In this document: positions 44,616-55,118 of the stretch, in pieces
How positions within the stretch are numbered: the first letter of the stretch is position 1
Layout of the letters: each line of letters opens with the position of its first letter
From: Seminavis robusta
Lineage: Eukaryota; Bacillariophyta; Bacillariophyceae; Naviculales; Naviculaceae
Length of the DNA stretch: 64,000 bases
Direction: 5' to 3'
Assembly: GCA_903772945.1 (NCBI GenBank)
Contig: CAICTM010000007.1
Coordinates: 62,001 to 126,000, forward strand
Program-made: the position numbers and the translations under genes
Notes under the pieces: generated by a model
Told to the model about the DNA's origin: nothing
The model's database searches: none
What the model saw: only the letters and a program-made list of their open reading frames with translations

Positions 44616-47600
44616 ATGTTCGCTACTAGTAAGAGACCGCACCTCCAGAGATCTAGGATGACAACAATAATGAGCCCCATGAAGAAAGGCATGAAACGAA
44701 ACCACCGCACTGGTAGTACCGCTGGCAACCGCGGTAGACCCACGATCACAACCACGACCAGTCTGTTGTTCGTACTGTTGCTTCGATCATCTCGACTTTT
44801 CTTCGTTCAGGCCGATATTTGTTTCTTACTGTATCAGAATGCAGACAACTTATTAGAAACGGGAATGCGCAAGAGTCTGAAGCAATGGATCAACTCGGAC
44901 GCCATTCGAGACCCGACCGTGACGACCTGGGTGTACTTTGACGCGCTCAATAATGTCAAGGGCGTGCGCAAGGACACGCCGGATATCAAAGTACCCACGA
45001 CACCGCTGGAAGATGTCTGGACTAAGGATGGAAGTCAGCTCTTGACGGATGAAAGCAAGGTCAAGTTTACGGGGAGTTACTACATGTCGTTCGATCACGA
45101 AGACCAAAAGATGAAAGTCTACAAGGAAGTCCGCGAAGAACAAGACAGTGACGATCCCGGAACTCTATGGGGATTCGTAGGATACTCCATGGAACGTTGC
45201 CTGGGGCGTGGAGCCAACGAAACCTTTCTGATCTTGAATGGATACGGAGAAGGCAGCAACGGATTCGGTGGCGATGACAATAAACAACGGCGACAAAGAC
45301 AGCGAAGGCGACGGCTAGTCCCCGAAGTCACAGAACCGGAACCAGACGAAACCCAAGATCCACCGATAGAAACGGACCAGACAGAAGGAGGAGGAGGTGG
45401 AACGCACGACAGCCAACCGGTCCAGGTAGAATCGCACGAAGATGTGGTCATGGCGCTGCGACAAGTCCTGCATGACCTGCACGGAGGACCTGCCAAGTTC
45501 TCGGTTTTAGGATTTGATGCACACTTTATGCAGACGTTTCGTTCCGTCAACGAATACAAATCCATCACCAAACACATGCTGGCCAGTCAATCTCTCATGC
45601 CTGAACATGGTAAGTTCCTTCCTTCCTCAGTGCGAAACTTCTACAATACCGGTATGATGCAATGCGCTTGGTCCTTATAATTAACCTTCATATCGAATTC
45701 AATCCATTTTCACAGGCTTGGCATACGAGACACTGACAGAGACATCCACAGCCAAGGCGCTGGCACAACAGATGGTGTCCGAGTTTGTTTCGCAGCCTCA
45801 ATCCGATAATGGACATCACAGCACGCCCAAGACCCTTAGTTTGATCGATACAGGACTCCCCTTTACCACCTTTCTGAATGCCACCAATGCCTTTCTTGGA
45901 GCCATGACCGAACTAATCAAGAATCCAAACACGATGGATGCACACTTTTTTGCTCATTTACATCGAGCGCGATCCCAAGCTGTCACGTATGCCAAGGATT
46001 GTGCCATTGATCTGGGGAGCTTCTTGTACCAACTTGCCGACTTGTGCGATCCAGAACCCGATTCCGACCTGGCAGTCTTGGCCAACAACCTCAACGACGC
46101 GTACCGGCATTTGTTCGTTGCTCGAGACTTTGGACCAGGCACTGTGGAAGGCACCGGTTTACTCATTGATTTCCCCACGGTGCATGAGTACAATAAGGAT
46201 CCGACCTTTTGGGAAGATAGCTTGTTTCTCACAAACGACCAAACCGTCCGAGAGGAGAACCCCAAATACGTGGAGTTCTTTCAAGCCTACGTGTCTGCAA
46301 CACAAAGGGATGATCGACAAGCCATGACCACCGAGAGTGTCTGTCGCATCCAGGCAGCTGGAACATTTGTCGAAACTGCTTCTAGTGGAGTGACTATCTT
46401 TGTGCAACCCTTGTCATCGGTGAGTGACATGTCCAGATCGTTTGTCGTCGGCGGTATTGACAAGGAGGACGCCATGATGACCAATCCTGGTGTCGATGGA
46501 CTCTTTGTGGACCCACAAGTGGCCAGCAATCCCAGTACGGGCCATGTCGAGGTCAAGACGGGATTGCAAATGTTAGCCACGACCGTGGATGCATTTTATG
46601 GAGTCAATGTTACCAACTTGATGGATGACTACAAAGGCGCGCACCAGCCGCATGATCAGAGAATGTTGCGTCGAAACCTAGGCTCGGAGCACCCGGTCAA
46701 TAACGACGAGTTTATCATTCTTTACGGAGGCAAGGCACCCGGAGACTTTGTATCCACTCAAAACACCATGGAATGGAAGGCTACATGGGATCGGCAATTC
46801 TATGTCCTCAATGACGGCTCAGGCGAACACTTTCACATGATCTTTGTCAAGGAACCAGAAGAACCGGGTACGTTTGATGCCAAACAGGTGGAGGTTGTGT
46901 ACTTTCCAGACTACAACACCAAGATACGCGAAGAAATGTCTGTGCGCAGTGGAACTCCTGTTGCCTCAGCCGTTCCTCATATGGGCGGAAGCAAGGGGTA
47001 TCTTGAGATTCGCACGGACCCCACGACAGGCAAGGATTCGTTCACCTTGTACGAGACCTATTGCAAGATGGCGATTCTTGGGCACGAGAATTGCAATGTT
47101 CGTCAACCGATTGGTGGATTTGTTGCGCCAGTGATACCAGTCCGCGGGCGAGTTCATGGCCACATCCTGAGAGACATTGTGGGTGGACCTTCTGGTAAAG
47201 TCATCGCTTGGGACACTGTCGATGGATGGAGCTTGGATGCCATGTCCCAAACGGAGTTTCAAGAAGCCATCAAAGCCGGATCTGTTGTGATGGAATTGGA
47301 AGCAAGCTCGTCCGATGAAGTCAAGACTGATCTCCGTTCGTTCGACGTCACAGCCACTGATGATGGTCGAGTCGAGAAGATTCTCACTGAGCAACCGACA
47401 GGATCCCCGACGACCACGCCAGCAACACCATCCCCTACAACTTTACGACCAACAGGATTCCCAACAACCCTACCTCCCGAGATTCCTCCTGCCGAGCCGG
47501 ATGTTGCCAGGTGCAAGCCCGCCATTCAGAGCTCTACACTAGAAGGCAATGTAGCCCGACAGGTACGTCGAGGACTGGTTACCGCGACTTCCTTGTGATA

Positions 47601-48613
47601 TTCCCAACGGATTCTCTCACTTTCTCACTTCCTCGTCCTGCAAAGGCATTAACGGGCGACATAAATATACTGTCACACACACAATGCGAAATGCACCCCT
47701 GGTGGATGGTTGATCTGTTCTCTTATCGCCCAATCAGCAGTGTAATAGTTCATAATCGTCAGGATTGTTGCACTGATCGATTGAGTGGCGTTGTGGTTGA
47801 GTTGCTGGATGAAAACGATAAAGGCATAGCCTTTGTCCAGCACAACCCCGATACGGAGGGTCCCATCGAGTCGTCCTGGACTGCACAATTCGAAGGACAG
47901 GAAGCAAGGAAAGTTCGAGTGTCGATTGAGAGGTTGGACGAATGCGAATTTCTGAATCTGGCGTCGGTGCAAGTGTTTAGTGACAGCTGCACTGAGAAGG
48001 ATTCCTGCAGCCACATTGGTGGTGGTTGCGACTACGGCAACGTTGCCCTCTGCAAGCCTGCCACACAGAGCACATCGTTTGTAGCTGATCCCGCCAATGA
48101 CCCCACAGGGAGTGAAAACGGTGCTTGGAGAGCCACGGATGGAACCCCCACTCTGTCCCACACCGACTGCGAAGAGGCACCATGGTGGGAGCTCGATTTG
48201 CTCAGCGAGCGGATTGTGACAGAAATCGTCATAAAGAATCGAGAAGATTGCTGCTTTGAGCGGCTGAACGGACTGACAGTAGAGCTCACGAACCAATTCA
48301 ACCAGCTCACCGGGTTGTATCAACGTAAGTACAATATCCTGATTGGAAATCTGTCGGATCTTAACTTCTAGTCGCTCACACAAAGCCCATGCTGTTCTCT
48401 ACAGACGACCCAGCTACAGGTGCCATCAAGCCAATGCTGATTGTCCACTTTGACAGCGTAGAAACCAGGAAGGTGCGTCTTTCCTTGAAGCGAGGCCCAA
48501 ACGATTTATGTGGATTTTTGAACTTGGAAGAAGTACAAGTCTACAGTGATTGCATCCCAGGAGATGCGTGCCAAACAGAAACAGGATGCCCGCAAGTGGC
48601 AATAGCAACTTAA
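44616..48613 (+). CDS. Clostripain-like (C11) protein lacking the catalytic dyad, with two FTP lectin domains
   Basis: Four exons (44616-45609, 45716-47562, 47646-48324, 48405-48613), 1,242 residues. A basic N-terminus and hydrophobic segment (SLLFVLLL) ending near FVQAD look like a signal peptide or anchor. Then comes a peptidase C11-like region: CFLLYQNADNLLE (family: ADNNLE), FLILNGYGEGSNGF (family: DHGxGW) and VLGFDAHFMQTF (family: GFDACLM), continuing with HMLASQSLMPEHGLAYE. The catalytic His is Tyr and the catalytic Cys is His, so protease activity is unlikely. A Thr/Pro linker (about 890-930) leads to two fucolectin-type (FTP/F5-8C-like) domains with CKPA-QS, SHTxCE, PWW-x-DL and NRxDCC marks, expected to bind sugars and calcium. 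Introns 2 and 3 split the lectin domains; splicing rebuilds QHNP- and QHDP-type segments. Probably a secreted or surface glycan-binding protein. Confidence 0.83.
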
Positions 48614-49206
48614 AAAATAAATTCATTGACAGATGGGGCTTCTCCTTATCCTTGTTCTTCCAAACGACCTCGTCAGTGTCTGCAAGTAGCGACACATGAG
48701 CAAAGACCTTGCTGTTCGTACTTGGTTGCAGACTCTGGAGAGATGCAAAGCTTTACCAAACTTCCACACATTGGCTCTCGCAAAGGTCCCCTATTTGTCC
48801 CCGGATCCCAAGTCTATATAGCCTTCTCTTCTCTTTAAAAGCTTCTCCCGCCGCCAACTTTCCTTTTGTAGCCAATAACTTCCCTACTCTACGGGTATGC
48901 ACAAGACCCCTTTTCTTTTGATCTAATCCACAGATGTAGACTATTGCATAGATAGATGTGCTTCCGTGACACGGTTTAACTTGTGTAGTCTCGGTGTTGT
49001 ATTGGACACACTGGCTTTTAACACATGATGAATAAAACAGCAAAAGCTGTCCGCCATTGCCAGCATTGGTTGTTTTCCACTTTTTTTGCCGACAGCTCGT
49101 TGCATGCTCTTTGTGAACTACTACATGTACCACTACTTCGCCTTGGTGGGATAGGTCCTGTTGTTATCATAGCAACCAGTAGTGAACAGCGTTTGTTTGA
49201 TTCACC
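48614..49206. other. Intergenic, no gene seen
   Basis: CTATATAG at about 48815 followed by a pyrimidine-rich stretch and TTTAAAAG could be a promoter, but it lies ~390 bases before the next ATG. No other feature is supported. Confidence 0.5.
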
Positions 49207-49809
49207 ATGAAAGCTTTTACTGGAGTTAGCCGGTTGGTGTTGCTTGGATTCTTTGGATCTCATATCATCTTTACACTGTGTTTGGATTGTCAAGGTATGA
49301 ATCTACCAGGTGCTTGTGGCCACAAGGGTTGCGTGGCAAATCTGAACTCTGCTTAAAATCTTACATCTCCGCCTTTGCAATGATCAGCTGTTCTACCTGA
49401 ATCTCTGTTTCCTCAGGCGTTGATTGATTTGGGCAAATACGAAGTGGAGACCTTCAATGATCCCCTTATGGGCAACGCCCGCAATCTTCTGTGGTTCCAA
49501 TCCATGGTCTGCCTGGAACTGCTATTCCAACTGCCATACTTTTTTGCAGCGTTGTACTACATTGGAGACGCTTCCGCCACGAGCTATCCAGACGGTTTTC
49601 GGGCGGCTTGCATTGCCTACGGGGCTCATACCAGCACAACTCTCATCCCCATTCTCTCCACCTTTTGGGCAGCAGACTACAACGGGACCACGCAGGAACG
49701 AGTGTCCTTGACCGCCATGTACTTTCCTTATCTCGCAATTCCCGCGTGGCTGTTGTGGACTGCAGCCACGGATAGCAGCGGAGCAAAGACAGGACAAAAG
49801 TCAGACTGA
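49207..49809 (+). CDS. TMEM97: TMEM97 / sigma-2 receptor-like EXPERA-domain protein
   Basis: Small four-helix ER-type membrane protein; in animals TMEM97 binds sterols, associates with NPC1 and affects cholesterol traffic. Exon 1 is 49207-49294 and exon 2 is 49388-49809, 169 residues against 176 in human. The acceptor at 49387 (GATCAG) was chosen because it restores the family segment QAVLPESLFP (human QAVLPRELYP); the CAG at 49416 would run into a stop. Other shared segments: FGSHIIFTL, FNDPLM, LLFQLPYFF, HTSTTLIPILSTF and PYLAIP. The two Asp residues that line the ligand pocket of TMEM97 are present (LDCQ and NDPL). Diatoms make unusual sterols, so a sterol role is plausible. It converges with the CRAL-TRIO gene, 164 bases apart. 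Confidence 0.93.
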
Positions 49810-49973
49810 CCAACGTCCTGCAGATACTATTTTTGTCTAGGAAAGAAAAATGCTAGACAACCACACCAAAATATAGACAGGAAACGTCACATCTAAAATT
49901 AGAACAGTTATGAATTGGGATTTTGCTTTGCTCAACTCAGATCAGACCAATCTTCCTTGCAGACTCTTTGTCG

Positions 49974-51086
49974 TCATGGCAAGACAGGCTTCATAGTCAA
50001 ACCGTTGGACTTGATGTGTTTCATGACATGCTCCCTTAGTTCCTGCTCCATCCGTGGCATAGACTGGGCGGCGCTACCGGGATGCGTCTTTCTTGTTTGC
50101 TCCTTGATGGCTTGTTCACTCCAACAAAAGTCGGGCAAGGATCGACTCGTTTCCTCTCCCAAATGCGCCCGGAGAGCGGCGTCTTGCTTCTTGCCCTTGG
50201 TACAGATCTCAACCATGGCAGTGGTGCTCTCTCGCAACAAGGGCTTGAGCATCCGATAGAGCAAATAGAACCACTTGGGAGCATTCACGATGATCGTCTT
50301 GTGCGCTCGCATGGGAAAGTGAGCATCAAATGTCGTGGCCATTTCCTTCAAAAAGCTGACCTGGTCCTTTTGACCGAGTTGGTGGAAACGCAAGTCGGCC
50401 ACATCGATAATGCTCGTAATGGTGGCACGGGGATTCTCAGCCTCGATGATCTGCCAGAGGTACTCTTGGACGTAAATGGCATGACGAAGCATGTCATGAT
50501 ACTCGAGCCCATTCCGTTGCATCTGTTCGTCATTGAAGCGTGCCGGTTGCTGTACGTACACGACATGGCTCTCCACGTCCCGGCCAATGAAAACGTGGGG
50601 CACGACTTGCTTGCAAACATCGTAGTTGACATGAGGCTCGTTGAGGAGGTCGTTGATGCCCTGATCTCGACGCCACTCCACCGTCTTTTGCACGGCCTTC
50701 AATGCCAGATGACGGTCCTGTTGGGCCATGGTAAGATATCGTGTAGGAATGCCATCGAGATCTTCTGCACTGCCGTCGCCTACTTGGTACAAGCTGAAGA
50801 GACCTCGATCCTTATCACTGTACACAACGTCTGATGCTGAATCGCTGCGAGAAGTAGTTGTGCTTTGGGTGTCTTCCGGTTCTTCGTCGATATCGTCTTT
50901 GATAGGGTACAATGACATGTTGCAGTAGCGGGGCGATAGTAAGGTCAGGTTGCCCTTCCAAGTTTGCCCGCTGTTCACCACTATGTCGACAGAGTGCTTT
51001 GTACGAACAATACGAGGGGATGAAGTGACAATCATGGTGAAGAATACTGGAATACAAAAGGACGAGAGAAAAACTGTCAATTTCAT
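49974..51086 (-). CDS. CRAL-TRIO (Sec14-like) domain protein
   Basis: Predicted lipid-binding or lipid-transfer protein, 370 residues, single exon. Residues ~120-320 show the CRAL-TRIO plan: an N-terminal helical part (ALKAVQKTVEWRRDQG), then VPHVFIGRDVESHVVYVQ, ATITSIIDVADLRF, TTFDAHFPMRAHKTIIVNAPKWF-like strand and helix order, and LLYRMLKPLL. The first ~22 residues (VFLSSFCIPVFFTMIV) look like a signal peptide or anchor, which is unusual for this cytosolic family. An in-frame ATG at 50918 (MSLYPIKDD) would avoid it, so the true start is open. Substrate not known; phosphoinositides or tocopherol-like lipids are usual. Confidence 0.88.
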   Translation of the reverse strand: MKLTVFLSSFCIPVFFTMIVTSSPRIVRTKHSVDIVVNSGQTWKGNLTLLSPRYCNMSLYPIKDDIDEEPEDTQSTTTSRSDSASDVVYSDKDRGLFSLYQVGDGSAEDLDGIPTRYLTMAQQDRHLALKAVQKTVEWRRDQGINDLLNEPHVNYDVCKQVVPHVFIGRDVESHVVYVQQPARFNDEQMQRNGLEYHDMLRHAIYVQEYLWQIIEAENPRATITSIIDVADLRFHQLGQKDQVSFLKEMATTFDAHFPMRAHKTIIVNAPKWFYLLYRMLKPLLRESTTAMVEICTKGKKQDAALRAHLGEETSRSLPDFCWSEQAIKEQTRKTHPGSAAQSMPRMEQELREHVMKHIKSNGLTMKPVLP

Positions 51087-51906
51087 TTGTAGGGTAAAAA
51101 GGCGTGTTTGATGCTGTGATCTTTTGGTTTTTTATGGTATTCCCATCTCGGTTATTTTCGGGCTGTGCATACATACATGCACCGAGAGGATAGTTTTGTG
51201 CTCGCCAGTTCGCCAGTGCACATTCCAACGACTGGAAACTAGCTACATGTAGTAGACTTCTAGCTAGGTGATGCATGGGATGCCAAGATTTCTCAGACGG
51301 CAATGAACAAGCTCCCAGACAGGCAGCCCCAAGCTTTTTGAGCTCGGGCTCGATCGGGCACCATGCTCGCTCCTCTCGTCTTCTTGTAAGTATTACACGC
51401 TACTGAATACAGCCAGCCACCGGTAGCGTAGCCAAGACTATTACTAGCTAGCTATAATAGTAGGTTAGTCACACATGTACCTCCAAGCCTCCAAGTGTGC
51501 ATATGAGACTCCAGTTTTAAAGTTTCTCCACCACGTAAGCAATACTCGAATAGGATTTAATACTGGTACTTAAATGGATCATTGGGGTACTAGTACTTTT
51601 ACAAGTGCTTGTAATACTTGCTTTTCGTCCACACTATGTCATTCAGTCGCGGATACGTTCGTGGTCCAGAATGAATAGAATGAAAAATGCATGCAGGAGC
51701 AGCAAGACCGCCAACCCTTTACTAGCTAGTACTAAGCAATGCCCTCCTTTGTGCGCGATGTGCCCACCATTGCGTGCCATGTGCCCAACTCGCTTTCATC
51801 TCTCTCGGTCACAAACCAAACAATATTAAATATATCCAACAAACGCACTAGCTAGCTAGCTAGCTACCGGTAGCAAAAAGAAGTATCTATCTATCTACAA
51901 ACAATC
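51087..51906. other. Intergenic between divergent genes, no gene seen
   Basis: Holds the presumed promoters of the CRAL-TRIO and ABCG genes. A CTAG run with ACCGGT at 51848-51875 lies ~30-60 bases before the ABCG start. No gene supported. Confidence 0.6.
51848..51866. repeat. CTAG palindromic simple repeat
   Basis: Four and a half CTAG copies followed by CCGGTAGC, matching the arrangement at 25243. It lies in the probable 5' leader or promoter of the ABCG gene. Confidence 0.75.
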
Positions 51907-54900
51907 ATGACAACCGAAAGCCAACAGCATCAGCCGACGACAATGCGGGTGGTGGAATCCGAGCCATTACCATGCTCGCTTGCAAACAACACAAGCTCCG
52001 GATTACTGTGGCAGAAGATTTCGGTAACTGCTTTGAAGAAAACGGGCGAAACCGATACAACCGTGCTGCACGGTGTCACTGGAATGGCCGAGAGGGGACG
52101 CCTAACGTGCATCGTTGGAGGATCCGGTGCGGGCAAGGTAAGTTCAGTTCCGAACAGACTTGATTCAAGATGGAAAGCCGTTCCTGACTTCACTGACGTA
52201 ACGTAACGTAACGTAACGTTGCATTGATTCGGTAAACTTCAGACGAGCTTGATCAAAGTCCTTGCCGGTCGCATCCGGGCTTCCAAGGACCTCGTTCTGG
52301 AGGGCCAAGTCTTTCTGGATGGCAAAAAGGTCGACCCCGGAGTCCTTGCGAGCTCGTTCGGTGGGGCAAAGAAGCATCTCGGTTATGTTCCCCAGCAGGA
52401 CACGCACATCAAGACAATCACACCTCGTGAAGCGATCCGCTTCTCTGCCAAGCTTCGTTTGTCCAAGCACGCAACCGAGAAGGAAATTGATGACCTGGTC
52501 CAAAACACGCTCAAGGAACTGAGGCTTTCGACCGTTGCCGACAGATACGGATCCAACCTCAGTGGAGGTGAGATGCGTCGCCTATCGTTGGGTGTCGAGC
52601 TCGCCACCAAGCCAAGCATCATGTTGTTGGATGAGGTCACATCAGGCCTGGATAGCCACAGCGCCGCCGTAGTGATGGAAATTTGCCGCGTGGTGGCTCG
52701 TGAGCAACAGGTTGCTATGCTCCTCTCGGTTCATCAACCAAACTCGGAAGTCTTTGAGAAGATGGACACTTGTATCCTTATGCACAATGGCCGCTTCATG
52801 TACCAAGGAGAAGCTTCCGGAATGATGGACTACATGACATCAAAAGGCCTACCACCTCCTGTCGGATACAATGCCCCAGACTGGGCAATCAAGGTGGCCC
52901 AAACGAACAGCTTCCAAGATCTCTGTAACAAGCATGGATTCTTTGACGCCGTGGAGGAGTCCAAGTTTTTCTTGCTCGACAATGACAGTCATGACACCAT
53001 GGGCAGCAGCAGCAACGATGAAGATCCGTGCGCGAGTGTTGCTGCTGGTACTGACAAAGCTTCCCACTCCTTTCAGCGGGTCTCGCTCTTGACCGAAACC
53101 AAAGAGATAATGCGCAGAGATTTCCGAAATCTATGGCGCGATCATGAGGCCCTCAAGTTGCGAATATTGACCGTTGTCGTCATCTCCGGCCTCCTTGCGA
53201 TTTGCTTCTGGCAAATTGGCTCTGACTCACTTTATAGTGCCAGTGCCTTCTCCTATCATGTCGGTTCTATATTCCTCTTGTCAACTGCAACATTTGTCCC
53301 TCTGCTCATGGTTATCACCGACAGGTAAGGCTTGCCGTGACTTTCAATTGCACGGGTTGGATGCGATGCTATAGCAGAGCAGCCCACTCTAACACACTTT
53401 CATGATTGCGACATCCTCATCCAGCATTGAACAACGTCAAGTCTTTGTCCGAGAGCACTCCGCTGGATACTACCGTGCATTGCCGAATGCAATCACCAAG
53501 ATACTGCTAGATGCTGTAATTCTGGCAGTCTTCACCATCACCATCCTGCTTATTTCGTTTTGGTCCCTTGATATGACTGGCAGCTTCACCGCACTGACCT
53601 GTGCGCTCTTTCTTGGCTCAATGGTGGCCAATGCTTTGGGACACTTCTTCGTAACCATCCCTGAAAATGCTGCTTTGGTCATGGACTTGGTCCCGTTGGT
53701 CCTGACACCACAGACGCTCTTCTGCGGCTTCATCATTGCTGTCGATGCTCTGCCCAAATGGATCCGGTGGTTCTCTTGGCTCCAGCCACTGACTTATCTG
53801 TACAGGATTCTTCTCAAAAACGAATTTTCATCCTGTTTGGAGCACACTCCAGAGGAAACACTCCTGTTGAACTGCGCCCGGGCGGCGAGAGAGGTGCTTC
53901 ATACGAATGGTGTGGTGGATCTTGCTGGATTGTACGACGACAACACCGTGTTGTCCGTACCCACTGTCGGTGTATTTGTTGGCAACGATGCTATCCAGGA
54001 GTACGTTCGATATTTCTCAGTGCAAGGTGATTCGGGTCCCGACTTTCTACTTTGGGATACTTGCTCGGTGAGTCTCCGATCTGCATGGCGTTGTTTTTGT
54101 TGTCGGCTGTTCTCCATCATGTCTGATGACCAAATTCACGGTTCATTTCGATGCGCTTCGTTATCATGCAGACGGAAGGGACACAGATCATTGAACTTCA
54201 GGAAGTCGGTGAAGGCTATTGCGAAATTACGCTTGCCCATGCTGGTGAGAGAAAAGGAATTCTTGCGGTCGCTGCCTGCCGCCAACCAATCCTCACGCCT
54301 CTCCTTATTCGTTTGGTTCGGAAGTCTATTCCTTGGTGAACCCTAAACTTCGCAGTTCGCCTGAAAAGATTGCCAACTCGATGGTGTTTGGTGACCGATT
54401 TCGATTGGAATACGGCGAAGACGGGAAGGACGCGCACATGGCAAGTCGTAACGTGTACTTTCCCCCACAATTCTCCACTATCATTGGCGGCACCGTCGAT
54501 GATTCCATCATGCGGTCTCATGTCTGCGTCGCCATGGAGGATTACTGCCCTTCAGTGTTTGAACAGAATGGCTTTGAAACCCCCAGCGATTGTACAGAAG
54601 CGTTGGCACCAATCCCAGTGGTTACGAGATCCCATCAAGGGATTGATACCATAGATGGGAACTCGCTGGGTTGCCGGCACGTTCATTCAACGTTGGCCAA
54701 ACACGACCCCAGTACCCATTGCCCGCACATGTCGTTGCTCCCCATGGAAGATCCTGCAGGAAAGGTCAAATGCCAGGATAGCTACAACTTCACCTATGAA
54801 GAGTTTTTTACTCCCGAAGACTTTGCCTTGTTTGATCTCGTTGCCACCCGAAACGGACTGGATGAAAGTCACATGCACTTGTTTCGAGTGGAAGAGTCCC

Positions 54901-55118
54901 CTCCTCCAGAAGTCACCTGCGTGCAATCAGTGGTTTCTTCCGATGACGTCGTGTCATCCTTTGGTCTTCCATCGGACCACTTTTGTTCCTCCTATCTTGA
55001 AACACAAAAGGCTACGGATGAGAGTGCCATCACTGGCTATTGGCTGGCACTGCTTGGGATGTGGTGCGTCTTCCGTGGCCTTTCCATCTGGAGCTTGAAG
55101 CACAAGGGCACACTCTGA
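51907..55118 (+). CDS. ABCG-type half-transporter with a large loop before the last helix
   Basis: ATP-driven exporter of lipids or small molecules; ABCG half-transporters dimerise in the membrane. Exons 51907-52137, 52243-53324, 53425-54067, 54172-54244 and 54325-55118; 940 residues against ~650 usual. Nucleotide domain: Walker A GGSGAGK|TS (split by intron 1), Q-loop GYVPQQD, signature LSGGE (about 183), Walker B IMLLDE (about 204), switch His in SVHQPN. First helix at about 382-402, then the ABCG order of helices. After the usual EL3 start (about residue 570) there is an extra ~270 residues with many Cys, ending in a last helix (WLALLGMWCVFRGLSIW). The first part (LYDDNTVL, VGNDAIQEYV) hints at an NTF2/SnoaL-like fold. 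The last two exon joins are inferred from frame and splice sites and are the least certain. Confidence 0.87.
52196..52219. repeat. ACGTA microsatellite in intron 1 of the ABCG gene
   Basis: Four copies of ACGTA plus ACGTT inside the 105-base first intron. Confidence 0.8.

Noticed and set aside
49417-49419. CAG at 49414-49416 as acceptor in the TMEM97-like gene
   Set aside because: With the only good donor it gives a stop within a few codons; the acceptor at 49387 restores the family sequence.
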